Positions 33,219 through 41,797 of a stretch of DNA of 64,000 nt are shown here, piece by piece. The translations under genes were made by a program, and so were the position numbers. Every line of letters begins with the position of its first letter. Positions within the stretch are counted from its first letter, which is position 1. Origin of the DNA: an uncultured Bacteroidales bacterium (lineage in GTDB: Bacteria > Bacteroidota > Bacteroidia > Bacteroidales > UBA932); NCBI GenBank assembly GCA_900545245.1, contig UQYV01000001.1, positions 62,001 to 126,000 of the forward strand, in the 5' to 3' direction. The notes under the pieces are model-generated. The model made no database searches. It was not told the DNA's origin and saw only the letters and a list, made by a program, of their open reading frames with translations.

Positions 33219-34784
33219 TTATTTGCACCAGACTTCAATTTCACCGAGAATGACCGGCCCTATGGTTGTCGCGGAACATTTCTTCGCTGCGTGGTAGTCG
33301 TCCTCGCTCGCTCCTTCTGCCATCTTTTCCCTCCAGTGCATTGTCTTTATCTCGAATTTCAGATAGCGTCCGGCGTGACGTCTTTTCGGGTCTGCCGTGA
33401 CGGTGAATGTTGACTCTCCATAGACAGGCATCGTTCCTTCTGCGACGAGGGTCCAGTTTACCTTGTCGTTGGAGACATAATAGGCGTAGTCTTTAATCCT
33501 CTGGAACAGAGAACGATGTCCGGCTTTCTTCGCGTTGATGAAGTCGTCGCAGATAGTGGTGGCGACTTTTGTGACGTTATAGACTGATTTCATATCGACA
33601 ATAACGGTCCACGGAAGATATACCGCAGCTTTCGGACTTCCGCCAGTCGCGTTTAGAGAAAAGAAATTCTCGAAGGTGAAATCCTCATAGACATGATCTT
33701 TCCCATTGCAGTTTATGTGGCTGATGTCGTAAGGTTTAGGGAGCAAGACACGAGTCGTGTTTTCGTCCGACACACAGCCTTGCGCCGTGATCCAGTTTGA
33801 ATACCAATAAGATGCATAGTTCCCGTCGAAGAGGCTTGCAAGGTTTCCGGCCCACGGGTTGTTCGGAATTTCGCTCTCTACAGTAAATCCGAGCGCCTTG
33901 CCGTCAAGCTTCCGTTCCTCCCCGACAATTTCCTCAAGCGAGGCCGTGGCGTCGGTGTATTCGTCTCCCCATGCCGCTTCCATCTCCAGCGAAACGGCGA
34001 CCAGTTCAGTGCCTGTTATGGCCTTGGTGAGCGTGACAACCAGCGCCTTCCCTTCCGAGAGACGCAACGCTGATTCCGGATTCCATGTAAAAGTGCGTCC
34101 TCCCTCCGTCGTCACCGTGATGAAAGGGTTTTCCTCCGAAGCCGTGACATCAAGCGCCTGTGCGGGAAGCATGGCGAGGAAAACGCCCTCTTCCTGCCTG
34201 TTCATCATCACCGGCACGGCTTCCACGTTGTCCTTTGAAAACAGTTTGTTGGTGCTGTACTCCCACACAATCGGCAGCCTTGCCCCGCGAAGCCTTACAG
34301 ACGCAGCGTCAAACCCGTTGAGGACTACCCTCATCTTGGCCATCCTGTGACTGAATGCGAGCTTGACGGGCTGGGCCGTAGCCTTTGCAATATCGGCGCA
34401 TGCGGTCATGAAGTCGCTCGCCACAAGTCCTGCTCCTGTACTCTGATCGGCGGCCGCGCTGAACTCGATCTTGCCGTCAGCGCGCTTTGCGTCAGATGGT
34501 AACCATGCTCTGAATGACGCTCCTTTTGTCCCATTGAAGCGGAACTCCCCGCCGTTTTCCTGAACAAGGGCCCCGTCATCTGAGACCTTGAACTGCACTG
34601 CATCCATGTCGGCCTGGAGGCCTTCGGAGAGCATGGTAACCATTTCTCCGCCCTTGAAAACTCCGGCTTCAGCTGTGAAATCTACCTTTGCGTCGGATGC
34701 CGAGTTGCCCTCCGCCTCCTTCTTGCAGGAAACGGCCGCAGGCAACGTAAGTGCTATCAAATATATTATTGCTTTCAATTTCAT
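33219..34784 (-). CDS. Fimbrillin-like plus discoidin-like domain lipoprotein (locus B)
   Basis: This 521-residue lipoprotein has a lipobox near residue 20 (AVSCK). The N-terminal module (about 25-270) is fimbrillin-like and parallels the 269-residue neighbour. The C-terminal part (about 300-521) is discoidin-like, with LFDGNYASYWYSNW, LPWTVIVDMKSVYNV, RIKDYAYYVSNDKVNW, GRYLKFEIKTMHWRE and VILGEIEVW. The same C-terminal domain occurs in the next gene (34826-36112) behind a different N-terminus. The frame is open to 34811; ATG 34784 starts the signal peptide. It is probably a surface glycan-binding protein. Confidence 0.75.
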   Translation of the reverse strand: MKLKAIIYLIALTLPAAVSCKKEAEGNSASDAKVDFTAEAGVFKGGEMVTMLSEGLQADMDAVQFKVSDDGALVQENGGEFRFNGTKGASFRAWLPSDAKRADGKIEFSAAADQSTGAGLVASDFMTACADIAKATAQPVKLAFSHRMAKMRVVLNGFDAASVRLRGARLPIVWEYSTNKLFSKDNVEAVPVMMNRQEEGVFLAMLPAQALDVTASEENPFITVTTEGGRTFTWNPESALRLSEGKALVVTLTKAITGTELVAVSLEMEAAWGDEYTDATASLEEIVGEERKLDGKALGFTVESEIPNNPWAGNLASLFDGNYASYWYSNWITAQGCVSDENTTRVLLPKPYDISHINCNGKDHVYEDFTFENFFSLNATGGSPKAAVYLPWTVIVDMKSVYNVTKVATTICDDFINAKKAGHRSLFQRIKDYAYYVSNDKVNWTLVAEGTMPVYGESTFTVTADPKRRHAGRYLKFEIKTMHWREKMAEGASEDDYHAAKKCSATTIGPVILGEIEVWCK

Positions 34785-34825
34785 ATCATAAAGATTTTTG
34801 GTGAGACACATTCAAGTCGTGACTA

Positions 34826-36112
34826 TCAGTCGACATCCCTTACGGTTACCTCAATCTCGTTGAGAATCACCGGTCCGAGGTCAACGGCCGAACTTTTCTT
34901 CAACGCGGCATAATCCGCGTCCTTAATGATGTTCTCCCTCGCCATGTTCCAGTTGCCTCCTCCAGTGAGCCAGTTTGTGCTGTGATACTCATTGTAGGAC
35001 TTGCCTCCGTGCATCTCCTTCATGGCTTCCTCTGTGTTCTCGCGCCAGTGGAGCGTCTTTATGACGAGCTTGAGATAGCGCCCGATGACGGTTTTGTCCT
35101 GTTCCGGCTCGATGCTGAACGTCTCACCTCCATAGACCGGCATCGTCCCCTCACCAACCTTTTCCCAGTTGGTGTTGTCTTCGGAAACCCAGTATTCATA
35201 GTCCTTCACCCTCTGACGGTAGCAGGACATATCGACTCCGCCCTCGATGGTGTTCAGGAACCTTGTTGTTCTGACCTCCACAATCTGAAATGATGACTGC
35301 ATGTCCGCGACTACACTCCATGGGAGAGCCGGAATGTCATAACTTCCGTTCTTGCCGACGAATTGAGTCTGAAACTCATAGTCCGCTACATCGTGGTCTT
35401 CCATATTGCACCAGATTGCCGTCGGGTCGTCAGGGAACTTCGAGCAGCGTGAAGCCTTGACATTCGCGAATCCTGAGCGCCACTCCGTGCTCTTGTTTCC
35501 GTCGAAAAGGCGGTCTATGCCGAATGTACCCCAGTCATTGTCAGGCAGATCGGAACTCAGAATCCTGATGCCGCTGACACCATGAGGCTTTGCTCCATCG
35601 ACAAAGCTCAGCAGGGCGCAGTTGCGGTTCGCATTCACCGAGTCGCTTCCGCTCACAAGCTCAAGCGGAAGGACGAAGTTCTTTTCCGGATCGCTCTCAA
35701 TGGCACTGAGAACGGCCTTTGACTTGAGACGAATGTCGATTGTCTTGCCGGACTCGTCCGAGGCGAAGTGCAGGGACGGGGTGAATTCGTATGCTGCGCC
35801 GTCGATGATTTCGTAGTTATTGTCCGGGAAGAGTAGTTCAAGTTCGTCGGAGCTCATCACGCGCAATCTTGCACTGCTTTCCGCAGACCTCTCGCTGCCG
35901 TTCTTCATAACAATCAGCGACCACACGGTCTCCTCGTTGCGTGCCTTCACTGAAACCGTCTGCTCACCGTTGTTCTTGATGTTCAGAATCGTGTGCCACC
36001 TCTCTCCCACGAGGTTTTCGGGAGAGAACTTCTTCTCGCATGAGACAATCGTCGCAAGAAGCGCGACGGAGAGGAGAAGGAGCGTGACTTTTGTTATTTT
36101 TATGTGATTCAT
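34826..36112 (-). CDS. DUF1735-type plus discoidin-like lipoprotein (locus B)
   Basis: This 428-residue lipoprotein has a lipobox at IVSCE (C26). Residues about 35-180 form a DUF1735-type module (PDNNYEIIDGAAYEFTPSL, KNFVLPLELVSG). Residues 185-428 form the discoidin-like module shared with the gene downstream, with DRLFDGNKSTEWRSGF, LPWSVVADMQSSF, RVKDYEYWVSEDNTNWE, GRYLKLVIKTLHWRE and VILNEIEV. It sits directly after SusD and matches the position of the 474-residue protein of locus A, so it is the likely glycan-binding partner of SusC/SusD here. Confidence 0.8.
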   Translation of the reverse strand: MNHIKITKVTLLLLSVALLATIVSCEKKFSPENLVGERWHTILNIKNNGEQTVSVKARNEETVWSLIVMKNGSERSAESSARLRVMSSDELELLFPDNNYEIIDGAAYEFTPSLHFASDESGKTIDIRLKSKAVLSAIESDPEKNFVLPLELVSGSDSVNANRNCALLSFVDGAKPHGVSGIRILSSDLPDNDWGTFGIDRLFDGNKSTEWRSGFANVKASRCSKFPDDPTAIWCNMEDHDVADYEFQTQFVGKNGSYDIPALPWSVVADMQSSFQIVEVRTTRFLNTIEGGVDMSCYRQRVKDYEYWVSEDNTNWEKVGEGTMPVYGGETFSIEPEQDKTVIGRYLKLVIKTLHWRENTEEAMKEMHGGKSYNEYHSTNWLTGGGNWNMARENIIKDADYAALKKSSAVDLGPVILNEIEVTVRDVD

Positions 36113-36188
36113 ATTTTTATAAACATTTAATATAAATATGATTTGTCTGTATTTTCGAGGGATATAGACCGAAAATACGGATGAATCT

Positions 36189-38135
36189 TTAGTACAACGG
36201 AGCCTGAACTAACTGAGGATTACTGTCAACCTCGGTTGTGGCGATAGGAATCAGATACATTCTATCGTTCCATTGAAAGGACTGCGAGGTGATTTTGGTC
36301 CGTCGGTTCAGTTCTTCGAATGACGGATTCACTACCGTGAAGTTCAGCCCCTCGCGTGCCCCGGCCTTCAGGTGCTGCGGCGCGAGGCACCAACGACGAA
36401 GGTCGAAGTAGCGATGTCCCTCGCCCCAAAGCTCAATGAATCTTTCGTTACGCACCCAGTCCATAAGGCTCATTGAGGAACTGATGTCGCTTGTCTCAAG
36501 TTTCGGGATGCCGGCCCTTTCGCGGATGACATTCAGGTTGTCGAGAGTCTTTCCCGCATCTCCGAGGGCCGCATAACACTCTGCAAGGTCGAGATAGAGT
36601 TCCCCGAGACGGACTACAGGGAATGGCACCGTCTTGGTGTTCGTACCGTTGCTGCTGGCGTTCCATGTGAGGTTAGGAAGAATGAACTTGGTGCTGAGAT
36701 AGCCCGTGATGTTGAGGTCGTTGTCCTTAGACGGGTTGTAGCCTTGCTTGTCCTTGTCCCTCATATTTACGATGAGCGGCTTTCCGTTGGCGAGCTTCGA
36801 TCCGTACTCTGCTCCGTCAAATGCAATCCAGGCATAGAAGCGCGGCTCGCGCATGGCGTTGAGGTTGATGATTTCAGAGCGGGTGAGGCCGGCGGACGCG
36901 AACCAGTCGGACTCTGCCGCAAAGGTCTTGTCGTCCTTCGGAAGTTTGCCGTTTGCAGTGTAGAAGTGTTCCACGGTGTAGAGGAACGGGGATATGCCGG
37001 AGCGTCCGCCTGTAGGTGCTCCATTGTAGACCGTCACAGCATGAGGCAGAGCGGTGTTCTCCCAGTCAAGATACTTGTCGTTTACTGAGTAAGTCGGATA
37101 GGCGGAACCGAAGATGACCTCCTTGTTTCCGTCCGTCTCCGTTGTGCAGCCGAGGTAGCGCATAAGGCTGGCATATCTCTTCACGTCTTCTGATGCTCCC
37201 GGAATGTCAGGCAGAGAGACCCCCTCGGCCTTGCGCCGGCTTTCGGCATCTTCGAGCAGATAGAGCGTGCGGTTGCCCTGAACGGTTGCCCAATCAATTG
37301 CCTCGATGCAGGCTTCCTTCGCCTTCTCCCATTTCTGAGGGTCGTAAGTGCTGCTTATGAGTTCCTTGCCGTAGCCGGGAGTCTCGTAGTTTTTGTTCTT
37401 CCATTCCTTGAAAGCGAGAGGCGCCTCTCCGTTCCAGAAAGGTGACGCCGCGTAGAGAAGCGCGCGTGCCTTAAGCGCCTTGGCGGCAGCTGTGGTGGCG
37501 CGTCCTATCTCGGCGGTGTCCTCCATGTAGTCAGGAAGACCTTCCTCGCAGGCCTGGTCGAACCACTGGCAGACCCTGGTGACGCAGTAGTCGAAATGCG
37601 AGCGTCCCGGGAACTCCGACTTGTCGGTGGTTGAAGGGTAGAAGTGGTCGATAATCGGCACCGGACCATAGGCTTCAAGAAGAATGAAATGGTAGAATCC
37701 GAGAAGGAAGTGGCACTCGGCCTTCCATCTTGCTATGTCCTCTTCGGAACTGTAGGCCGGAGTGTATTGATCGAGCAACTGTAGAAGGTTGTTGGTGCGC
37801 CCGATACACTTGTAGCATTGGTCCCACACCGAACCGTAAATCTGCCCCGGGTTCACCATCCCCCAGGCATACTGCTGGCTTATCACGCCCCATGAGTTAG
37901 GCAACCCGAACTCGTCGGTCGAAGTCATGAAGCTGCGGACTAACTTCTGCATATAGATTGCGGTGACGCCCTCGTAGCAGCTGTAGAGAAATCCGATTGT
38001 CCTGTTCTTGTCCTTGACCGTGTCCGGAATGTCCATGGTCTTCGGAGGCACGACTTCGAGGAAGTCGCAGGATGACGCCGCACCGCCGAGCGTCAGCATC
38101 GTACATATTATATATATTATCCTTTTCATATTCAT
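36189..38135 (-). CDS. SusD/RagB family nutrient-binding lipoprotein (locus B)
   Basis: This 648-residue outer-membrane lipoprotein has a lipobox at ASSCD, with FLEVVPPKTM following it as in SusD proteins. TPR-like helices and the C-terminal SusD domain (LNVIRERAGIPKL, VRNERFIELWGEGHRYFDLRRW) are complete, and the tail NPQLVQAPLY matches that of locus A. It binds glycan together with SusC-B, 51 bp upstream. The start could be 38135 or the second ATG at 38129. A hairpin and T-rich junction motif lies directly before the start, so expression relative to susC may be set there. Confidence 0.95.
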   Translation of the reverse strand: MNMKRIIYIICTMLTLGGAASSCDFLEVVPPKTMDIPDTVKDKNRTIGFLYSCYEGVTAIYMQKLVRSFMTSTDEFGLPNSWGVISQQYAWGMVNPGQIYGSVWDQCYKCIGRTNNLLQLLDQYTPAYSSEEDIARWKAECHFLLGFYHFILLEAYGPVPIIDHFYPSTTDKSEFPGRSHFDYCVTRVCQWFDQACEEGLPDYMEDTAEIGRATTAAAKALKARALLYAASPFWNGEAPLAFKEWKNKNYETPGYGKELISSTYDPQKWEKAKEACIEAIDWATVQGNRTLYLLEDAESRRKAEGVSLPDIPGASEDVKRYASLMRYLGCTTETDGNKEVIFGSAYPTYSVNDKYLDWENTALPHAVTVYNGAPTGGRSGISPFLYTVEHFYTANGKLPKDDKTFAAESDWFASAGLTRSEIINLNAMREPRFYAWIAFDGAEYGSKLANGKPLIVNMRDKDKQGYNPSKDNDLNITGYLSTKFILPNLTWNASSNGTNTKTVPFPVVRLGELYLDLAECYAALGDAGKTLDNLNVIRERAGIPKLETSDISSSMSLMDWVRNERFIELWGEGHRYFDLRRWCLAPQHLKAGAREGLNFTVVNPSFEELNRRTKITSQSFQWNDRMYLIPIATTEVDSNPQLVQAPLY

Positions 38136-38140
38136 CTTGT

Positions 38141-38165
38141 CTCAAAAATAATCCTCAATCTGAGG
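38141..38165 (-). repeat. Junction motif, copy between SusC-B and SusD-B
   Basis: The minus strand reads CCTCAGATTGAGG, then ATTATTTTTGAG, five bases before the SusD-B start. CCTC/GAGG can pair around a 5-base loop. It is nearly identical to 24301-24327. It could act as an attenuator, or hold a -7 box (TATTTTTG) for a transcript starting almost at the ATG. Confidence 0.5.
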
Positions 38166-38186
38166 TGACTTATTTTCCCATATTTT

Positions 38187-41100
38187 TTAGAAATGGAACT
38201 GCAGACCTATGTTGAATGTTCTCTGGAGTGGGAACGAGTTCCACGAGAGTTCAGGGTCCCAAAGCTTGAACGGACTCCACACGGCGAGGTTGTCTGCCGA
38301 GAAGTAGAGACGGCAGAAAGGGAAGGTGTAGCCGAATTCAAGGGTCTTGAAACGGATGAAACTTCCGTCGCGGAGCCAGTAGGTGCTGGTTTCAAGGTTG
38401 TTACGCACATCGGTGTAGAGCGTTCCGAGGCGCGGATACTTTGCGTTTGGATCCGGGTTCGCCTCTGTCCATCTCTGCTGGTCTATGTACTTGGCCAGCT
38501 GCCTTTCTCCAGCTCCCCATTCACTTCCCGTGTCAGCACCGAACGGATTCATAGGAGATTGTAAGATAGTGCGTTTTGCCGAGCCGTTGAAGAACATTCC
38601 GAGGTCAAACCCCTTCCACTTAAGATAGACACCCAAGCCATATTGCACCTTCGGAGCTGTTCCGCAGTCGGAGATGAGCGTTCGGTCCTCCTTCGTGATC
38701 TTTCCGTCACCATTGAGGTCGCGGTACTTGATGTCTCCGGGCATCACCTGGCTTCCGAGGTTCTGTTCAGGGCTGTTGTCAATATCCTCCTGATCCTTGA
38801 AGAGTCCGTCGGCCACATATCCCACCCATCTGTAGGAGACGAGAGGCCATCCGGCGGTCGTCTGCCACGTGTAGGTGTAGTCAGGCTCATCGACATAGAC
38901 GAGCTTGTTCTTTATGTATGTGAACGTTCCGCGCACGGACATCGAGAAGTCATCGGTGAGCTGCTTAGTCCAGTTGAGGCTGGCGTCGAATCCCCGGTTG
39001 TCGGCCTTACCGACGTTGCCCCACGGTGTCGCCGTGTCGTAGCCGAGCATCGATGGCCATGACCCCCTCTGCATAAGAATCTTCTCTCGCCTGTCGTGGA
39101 AGTAGTCGGCGGAGATGCTGAGGCTGTTGAACAGGTTGAGGTCAATTCCTATGTCGAGCTTGCGTGCCTTTTCCCAGCAGGCGTCCTCCACGGGGTAGGC
39201 GCTGATGACAGGGGCGTTGCTCTTTGAATATTCGCCGGAAGGGCCGGTGTAGAAATTGGCTTTGTAGGTATAGACATTGGAGACATAGAGGAAGTGCTGC
39301 GCTCCTGCATTCTTTCCTGTGTCATCGCTTCCTACGAGTCCGTATGAGCCTCTGATCTTCAGATGGTTGAACCAGTCCTTGACTGGAGTCCACCAGTCCT
39401 CGTTGCTGGCCACCCATCCGAGGGACACTGCCGGGAAGAACTCGAAGCGCTGCTTTCTTTGAAGACGCTCCGTGCCGTTGTAGCCGAAGTTCACCTCGGC
39501 GAGGTAGCGGTTCTTCCAATCGTAGGTGACACGCCCGGAGAGACCCTGGTTACGGTTCGGCAGCTGTGCCTCACGGTATTCGCGCATCATGTACATCAGC
39601 AGTGCGGAGACATTGTGGTCACCGAAGCTGCGGCTCCAGTTGAGCCTCGCGTCGAGGTACCATGTCATGAACGCCCATCTCGATATTCCCGACTGCACCT
39701 GATAGGTGGAACCTGCGTCGCCCACTGCAATGGCCTTGTAGCCCGTCGGATCTTCCGGATTCCACGCATCCGTATCTACCTGAAAATAGTACGGCGCCAT
39801 AGAACTGGTGTAGGTGCTCGAAGACCTCGCGTTCATTGCAACGAGAGCCGTGAGCTTCAGTCCCTTGGTTATGAAGTCAAGCTTCTGGTCGAAGCTCAGG
39901 GATGCGTTTATGTCGTTGATATTAGTTTGTTTGAACTGGCGCAGAAGCACTGCGTATGGGTTCTGATAGACGCTCTTCCCGGAGAAAACCCTGTTTCCGA
40001 AGCGTATGTACTCGTCGCTTTCCTGTGCCGGAAGAACCGGCGGGAACATAACAGGGGAGATGTCATAGACATTATAGTAGAGGTTGTCGTTGTTTCCGAG
40101 TCCCTTATTGTTTTGGAACTGTGCGTGCATCTTAAGGTTCACCCGGGTCGTCGGCGTGAGCTGGTAGTTGATGTTGTTTTGGAATATGTACGACCAGCGG
40201 TTATAGTTATTGTCGAAGACATAATCCTTCGGGCAGTTAATCATTCCCGTGTCGTGGTTGGCCTGCATGCTCATATAGTAGGTCAGATGCGAGCCTCCTC
40301 CCTGCACGTTAAGGTTCATCCTCTGGTTTATCGTGAAGTTTTTGAAAAGGATGCCGTACCAGTCAACGTCCGGATATACGAGCGGGTTTACTCCGCTGCG
40401 GGTGTTGGCGATGGCCTCGTCGCTGTATTTCGGTGCAGCCGTTGGGGTGCGTGAGGTGAGTACTTCGTTATATACTTCCATCCACCTTGCACCATCGACA
40501 TACTCCATCTTCTGCATAGGAGTGAGGAACGAAACCTCGGCGTTTGCCGAAACCTTAGCCTTTGTGTTTTCGCTTCCTTCCTTTGTCGTGATTATGAGCA
40601 CGCCGTTTGCTCCTCTGGAGCCGTAAATCGCTGTGGCAGAAGCATCCTTGAGAATCGAGAACTGGTCTATGGATTCCGGGGGTATGCTGTTGAGTGCCTC
40701 CGATGTGATTTCTATTCCATCAAGGAGTATGAGAGGTGTGGCTCGTCCTCCGAACGTTCCGATTCCCCGGATGTAGAACTCTGAACCCTCGCCCGGCTTT
40801 CCGCTCTTGGTCGAGGAAACGAGTCCGGCGAGTTTTCCCGCGAGATTGTTCGTGAGCGTGGCACTCGGAGCTTTCATGTCGAGACCTTTAATTGATGTGA
40901 TGGAACCTGTCACTGAGACTTTCTTCTGTGTTCCGGCTCCGACCACGACCACCTCGTCAAGCACCTCGTTGTCCGACGGCATCTTAACGTTAAGCACTCC
41001 AAGGTCGCCAACCACGAGTGTCTGGGTCTTGAATCCCATGCAGGAGAATACGAGTTCGGTCCTGTCAGTGACCTCAATCTCATACTTTCCGTCGATGTCG

Positions 41101-41573
41101 GTGGTGGTCCACATCCCTGTGTCACCCTTCACCTGCACCGTGGCTCCGGGAAGAGTCTCCCCGTTGCCGGCGTCCGTGACTGTTCCAACGAGTTTCCGTC
41201 TTTCCCGGACTTTTCCGCCGGAGTTCTTCGCGGTTTCCTTCTTCAGTGAAATCTGGCTGCCGTTGATTTCGTACTTCACATCGGTTCCCCTGAAAATCCT
41301 GTCGAGGATGACCTTGACCGGCTCGTTCTTCACCACAATGCTCACTGTCCTCCCCGTGTCAATGTCCGTGTTTCCGTAGAAAAAGACATAGTCGCTGTTC
41401 TTTTCCACATAGTCGAGCACATCCTTGACCGTGCTGCCTTTCATCTCGACGGTGAACGTCTTTTGCTGTGGAGCCTGCGCTGTCGCGGAAATCCCGGCAG
41501 GCAGGAGGCACAGACAGGCAGACAGCAGGATGCGGGAGACTCCCGACGTGCTAAAAATGCTGTAGTTTCTCAT
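38187..41573 (-). CDS. SusC/RagA TonB-linked outer membrane transporter with STN domain (locus B)
   Basis: This 1128-residue outer-membrane glycan importer has a signal peptide (about 1-33, ending SATAQA), an STN domain (about 38-110), a carboxypeptidase-regulatory-like domain (about 128-205), a plug (about 215-345, EFYIRGIGTFGGRATPLILLDG and ILKDASATAIYGSRGANGV) and a barrel ending in IGLQFHF. It is homologous to SusC of locus A along its length but clearly diverged, so the two loci probably handle different glycans. The STN domain ties it to FecR-B and sigma-B encoded upstream. Its leader contains structured element copy 1. Confidence 0.95.
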   Translation of the reverse strand: MRNYSIFSTSGVSRILLSACLCLLPAGISATAQAPQQKTFTVEMKGSTVKDVLDYVEKNSDYVFFYGNTDIDTGRTVSIVVKNEPVKVILDRIFRGTDVKYEINGSQISLKKETAKNSGGKVRERRKLVGTVTDAGNGETLPGATVQVKGDTGMWTTTDIDGKYEIEVTDRTELVFSCMGFKTQTLVVGDLGVLNVKMPSDNEVLDEVVVVGAGTQKKVSVTGSITSIKGLDMKAPSATLTNNLAGKLAGLVSSTKSGKPGEGSEFYIRGIGTFGGRATPLILLDGIEITSEALNSIPPESIDQFSILKDASATAIYGSRGANGVLIITTKEGSENTKAKVSANAEVSFLTPMQKMEYVDGARWMEVYNEVLTSRTPTAAPKYSDEAIANTRSGVNPLVYPDVDWYGILFKNFTINQRMNLNVQGGGSHLTYYMSMQANHDTGMINCPKDYVFDNNYNRWSYIFQNNINYQLTPTTRVNLKMHAQFQNNKGLGNNDNLYYNVYDISPVMFPPVLPAQESDEYIRFGNRVFSGKSVYQNPYAVLLRQFKQTNINDINASLSFDQKLDFITKGLKLTALVAMNARSSSTYTSSMAPYYFQVDTDAWNPEDPTGYKAIAVGDAGSTYQVQSGISRWAFMTWYLDARLNWSRSFGDHNVSALLMYMMREYREAQLPNRNQGLSGRVTYDWKNRYLAEVNFGYNGTERLQRKQRFEFFPAVSLGWVASNEDWWTPVKDWFNHLKIRGSYGLVGSDDTGKNAGAQHFLYVSNVYTYKANFYTGPSGEYSKSNAPVISAYPVEDACWEKARKLDIGIDLNLFNSLSISADYFHDRREKILMQRGSWPSMLGYDTATPWGNVGKADNRGFDASLNWTKQLTDDFSMSVRGTFTYIKNKLVYVDEPDYTYTWQTTAGWPLVSYRWVGYVADGLFKDQEDIDNSPEQNLGSQVMPGDIKYRDLNGDGKITKEDRTLISDCGTAPKVQYGLGVYLKWKGFDLGMFFNGSAKRTILQSPMNPFGADTGSEWGAGERQLAKYIDQQRWTEANPDPNAKYPRLGTLYTDVRNNLETSTYWLRDGSFIRFKTLEFGYTFPFCRLYFSADNLAVWSPFKLWDPELSWNSFPLQRTFNIGLQFHF

Positions 41574-41645
41574 CTGTCAGCGTGTTTATTAATTATATGA
41601 TTTTTTAAATCTTCAAAAAATAAATTCTCCTCATCTTACGGGCTC

Positions 41646-41725
41646 TTTTTGGTCTATATTTATTTTCTCATCGGTCATGTACCTCCAGTACACTCTCTCT
41701 TCCAAAATAAATCTATCCTCAAAAA
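41646..41725 (-). repeat. Structured repeat element, copy 1 (leader of SusC-B)
   Basis: The minus strand carries the same roughly 80-bp element as 47191-47273 and 52648-52727. Outer stem ATTTATTTT (41712-41704) pairs perfectly with AAAATAAAT (41666-41658). The middle GGAAGA/GATGAG internal loop and inner stem GTGTAC/GTACAT with loop TGGAG are conserved. It lies in the 224-bp gap between FecR-B and SusC-B, in the sense direction, ending about 70 bases before the SusC start. Confidence 0.8.
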
Positions 41726-41742
41726 TACCCCATAATCTGAGG
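41717..41742 (-). repeat. Junction motif, diverged copy between FecR-B and SusC-B
   Basis: The minus strand reads CCTCAGATTATGGGG, then TATTTTTGAGG. It keeps the CCTCAGATT start and the TATTTTTGAG end of the motif at 24301-24327 and 38141-38165. It directly abuts the start of structured element copy 1. Confidence 0.4.
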
Positions 41743-41797
41743 GAATTCATTTCTTTCATATTTTCATTTTGCTTGAGATTTATATTGTTCAGAAAAA

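Noticed and set aside
32437..33297. 286-codon plus-strand frame over the fimbrillin-like genes
   Set aside because: It is antisense to a lipoprotein with a clear lipobox and spans a gene boundary.
39363..40454. 363-codon plus-strand frame over SusC-B
   Set aside because: It is a shadow of the SusC-B codons; no signal peptide or recognisable domain.
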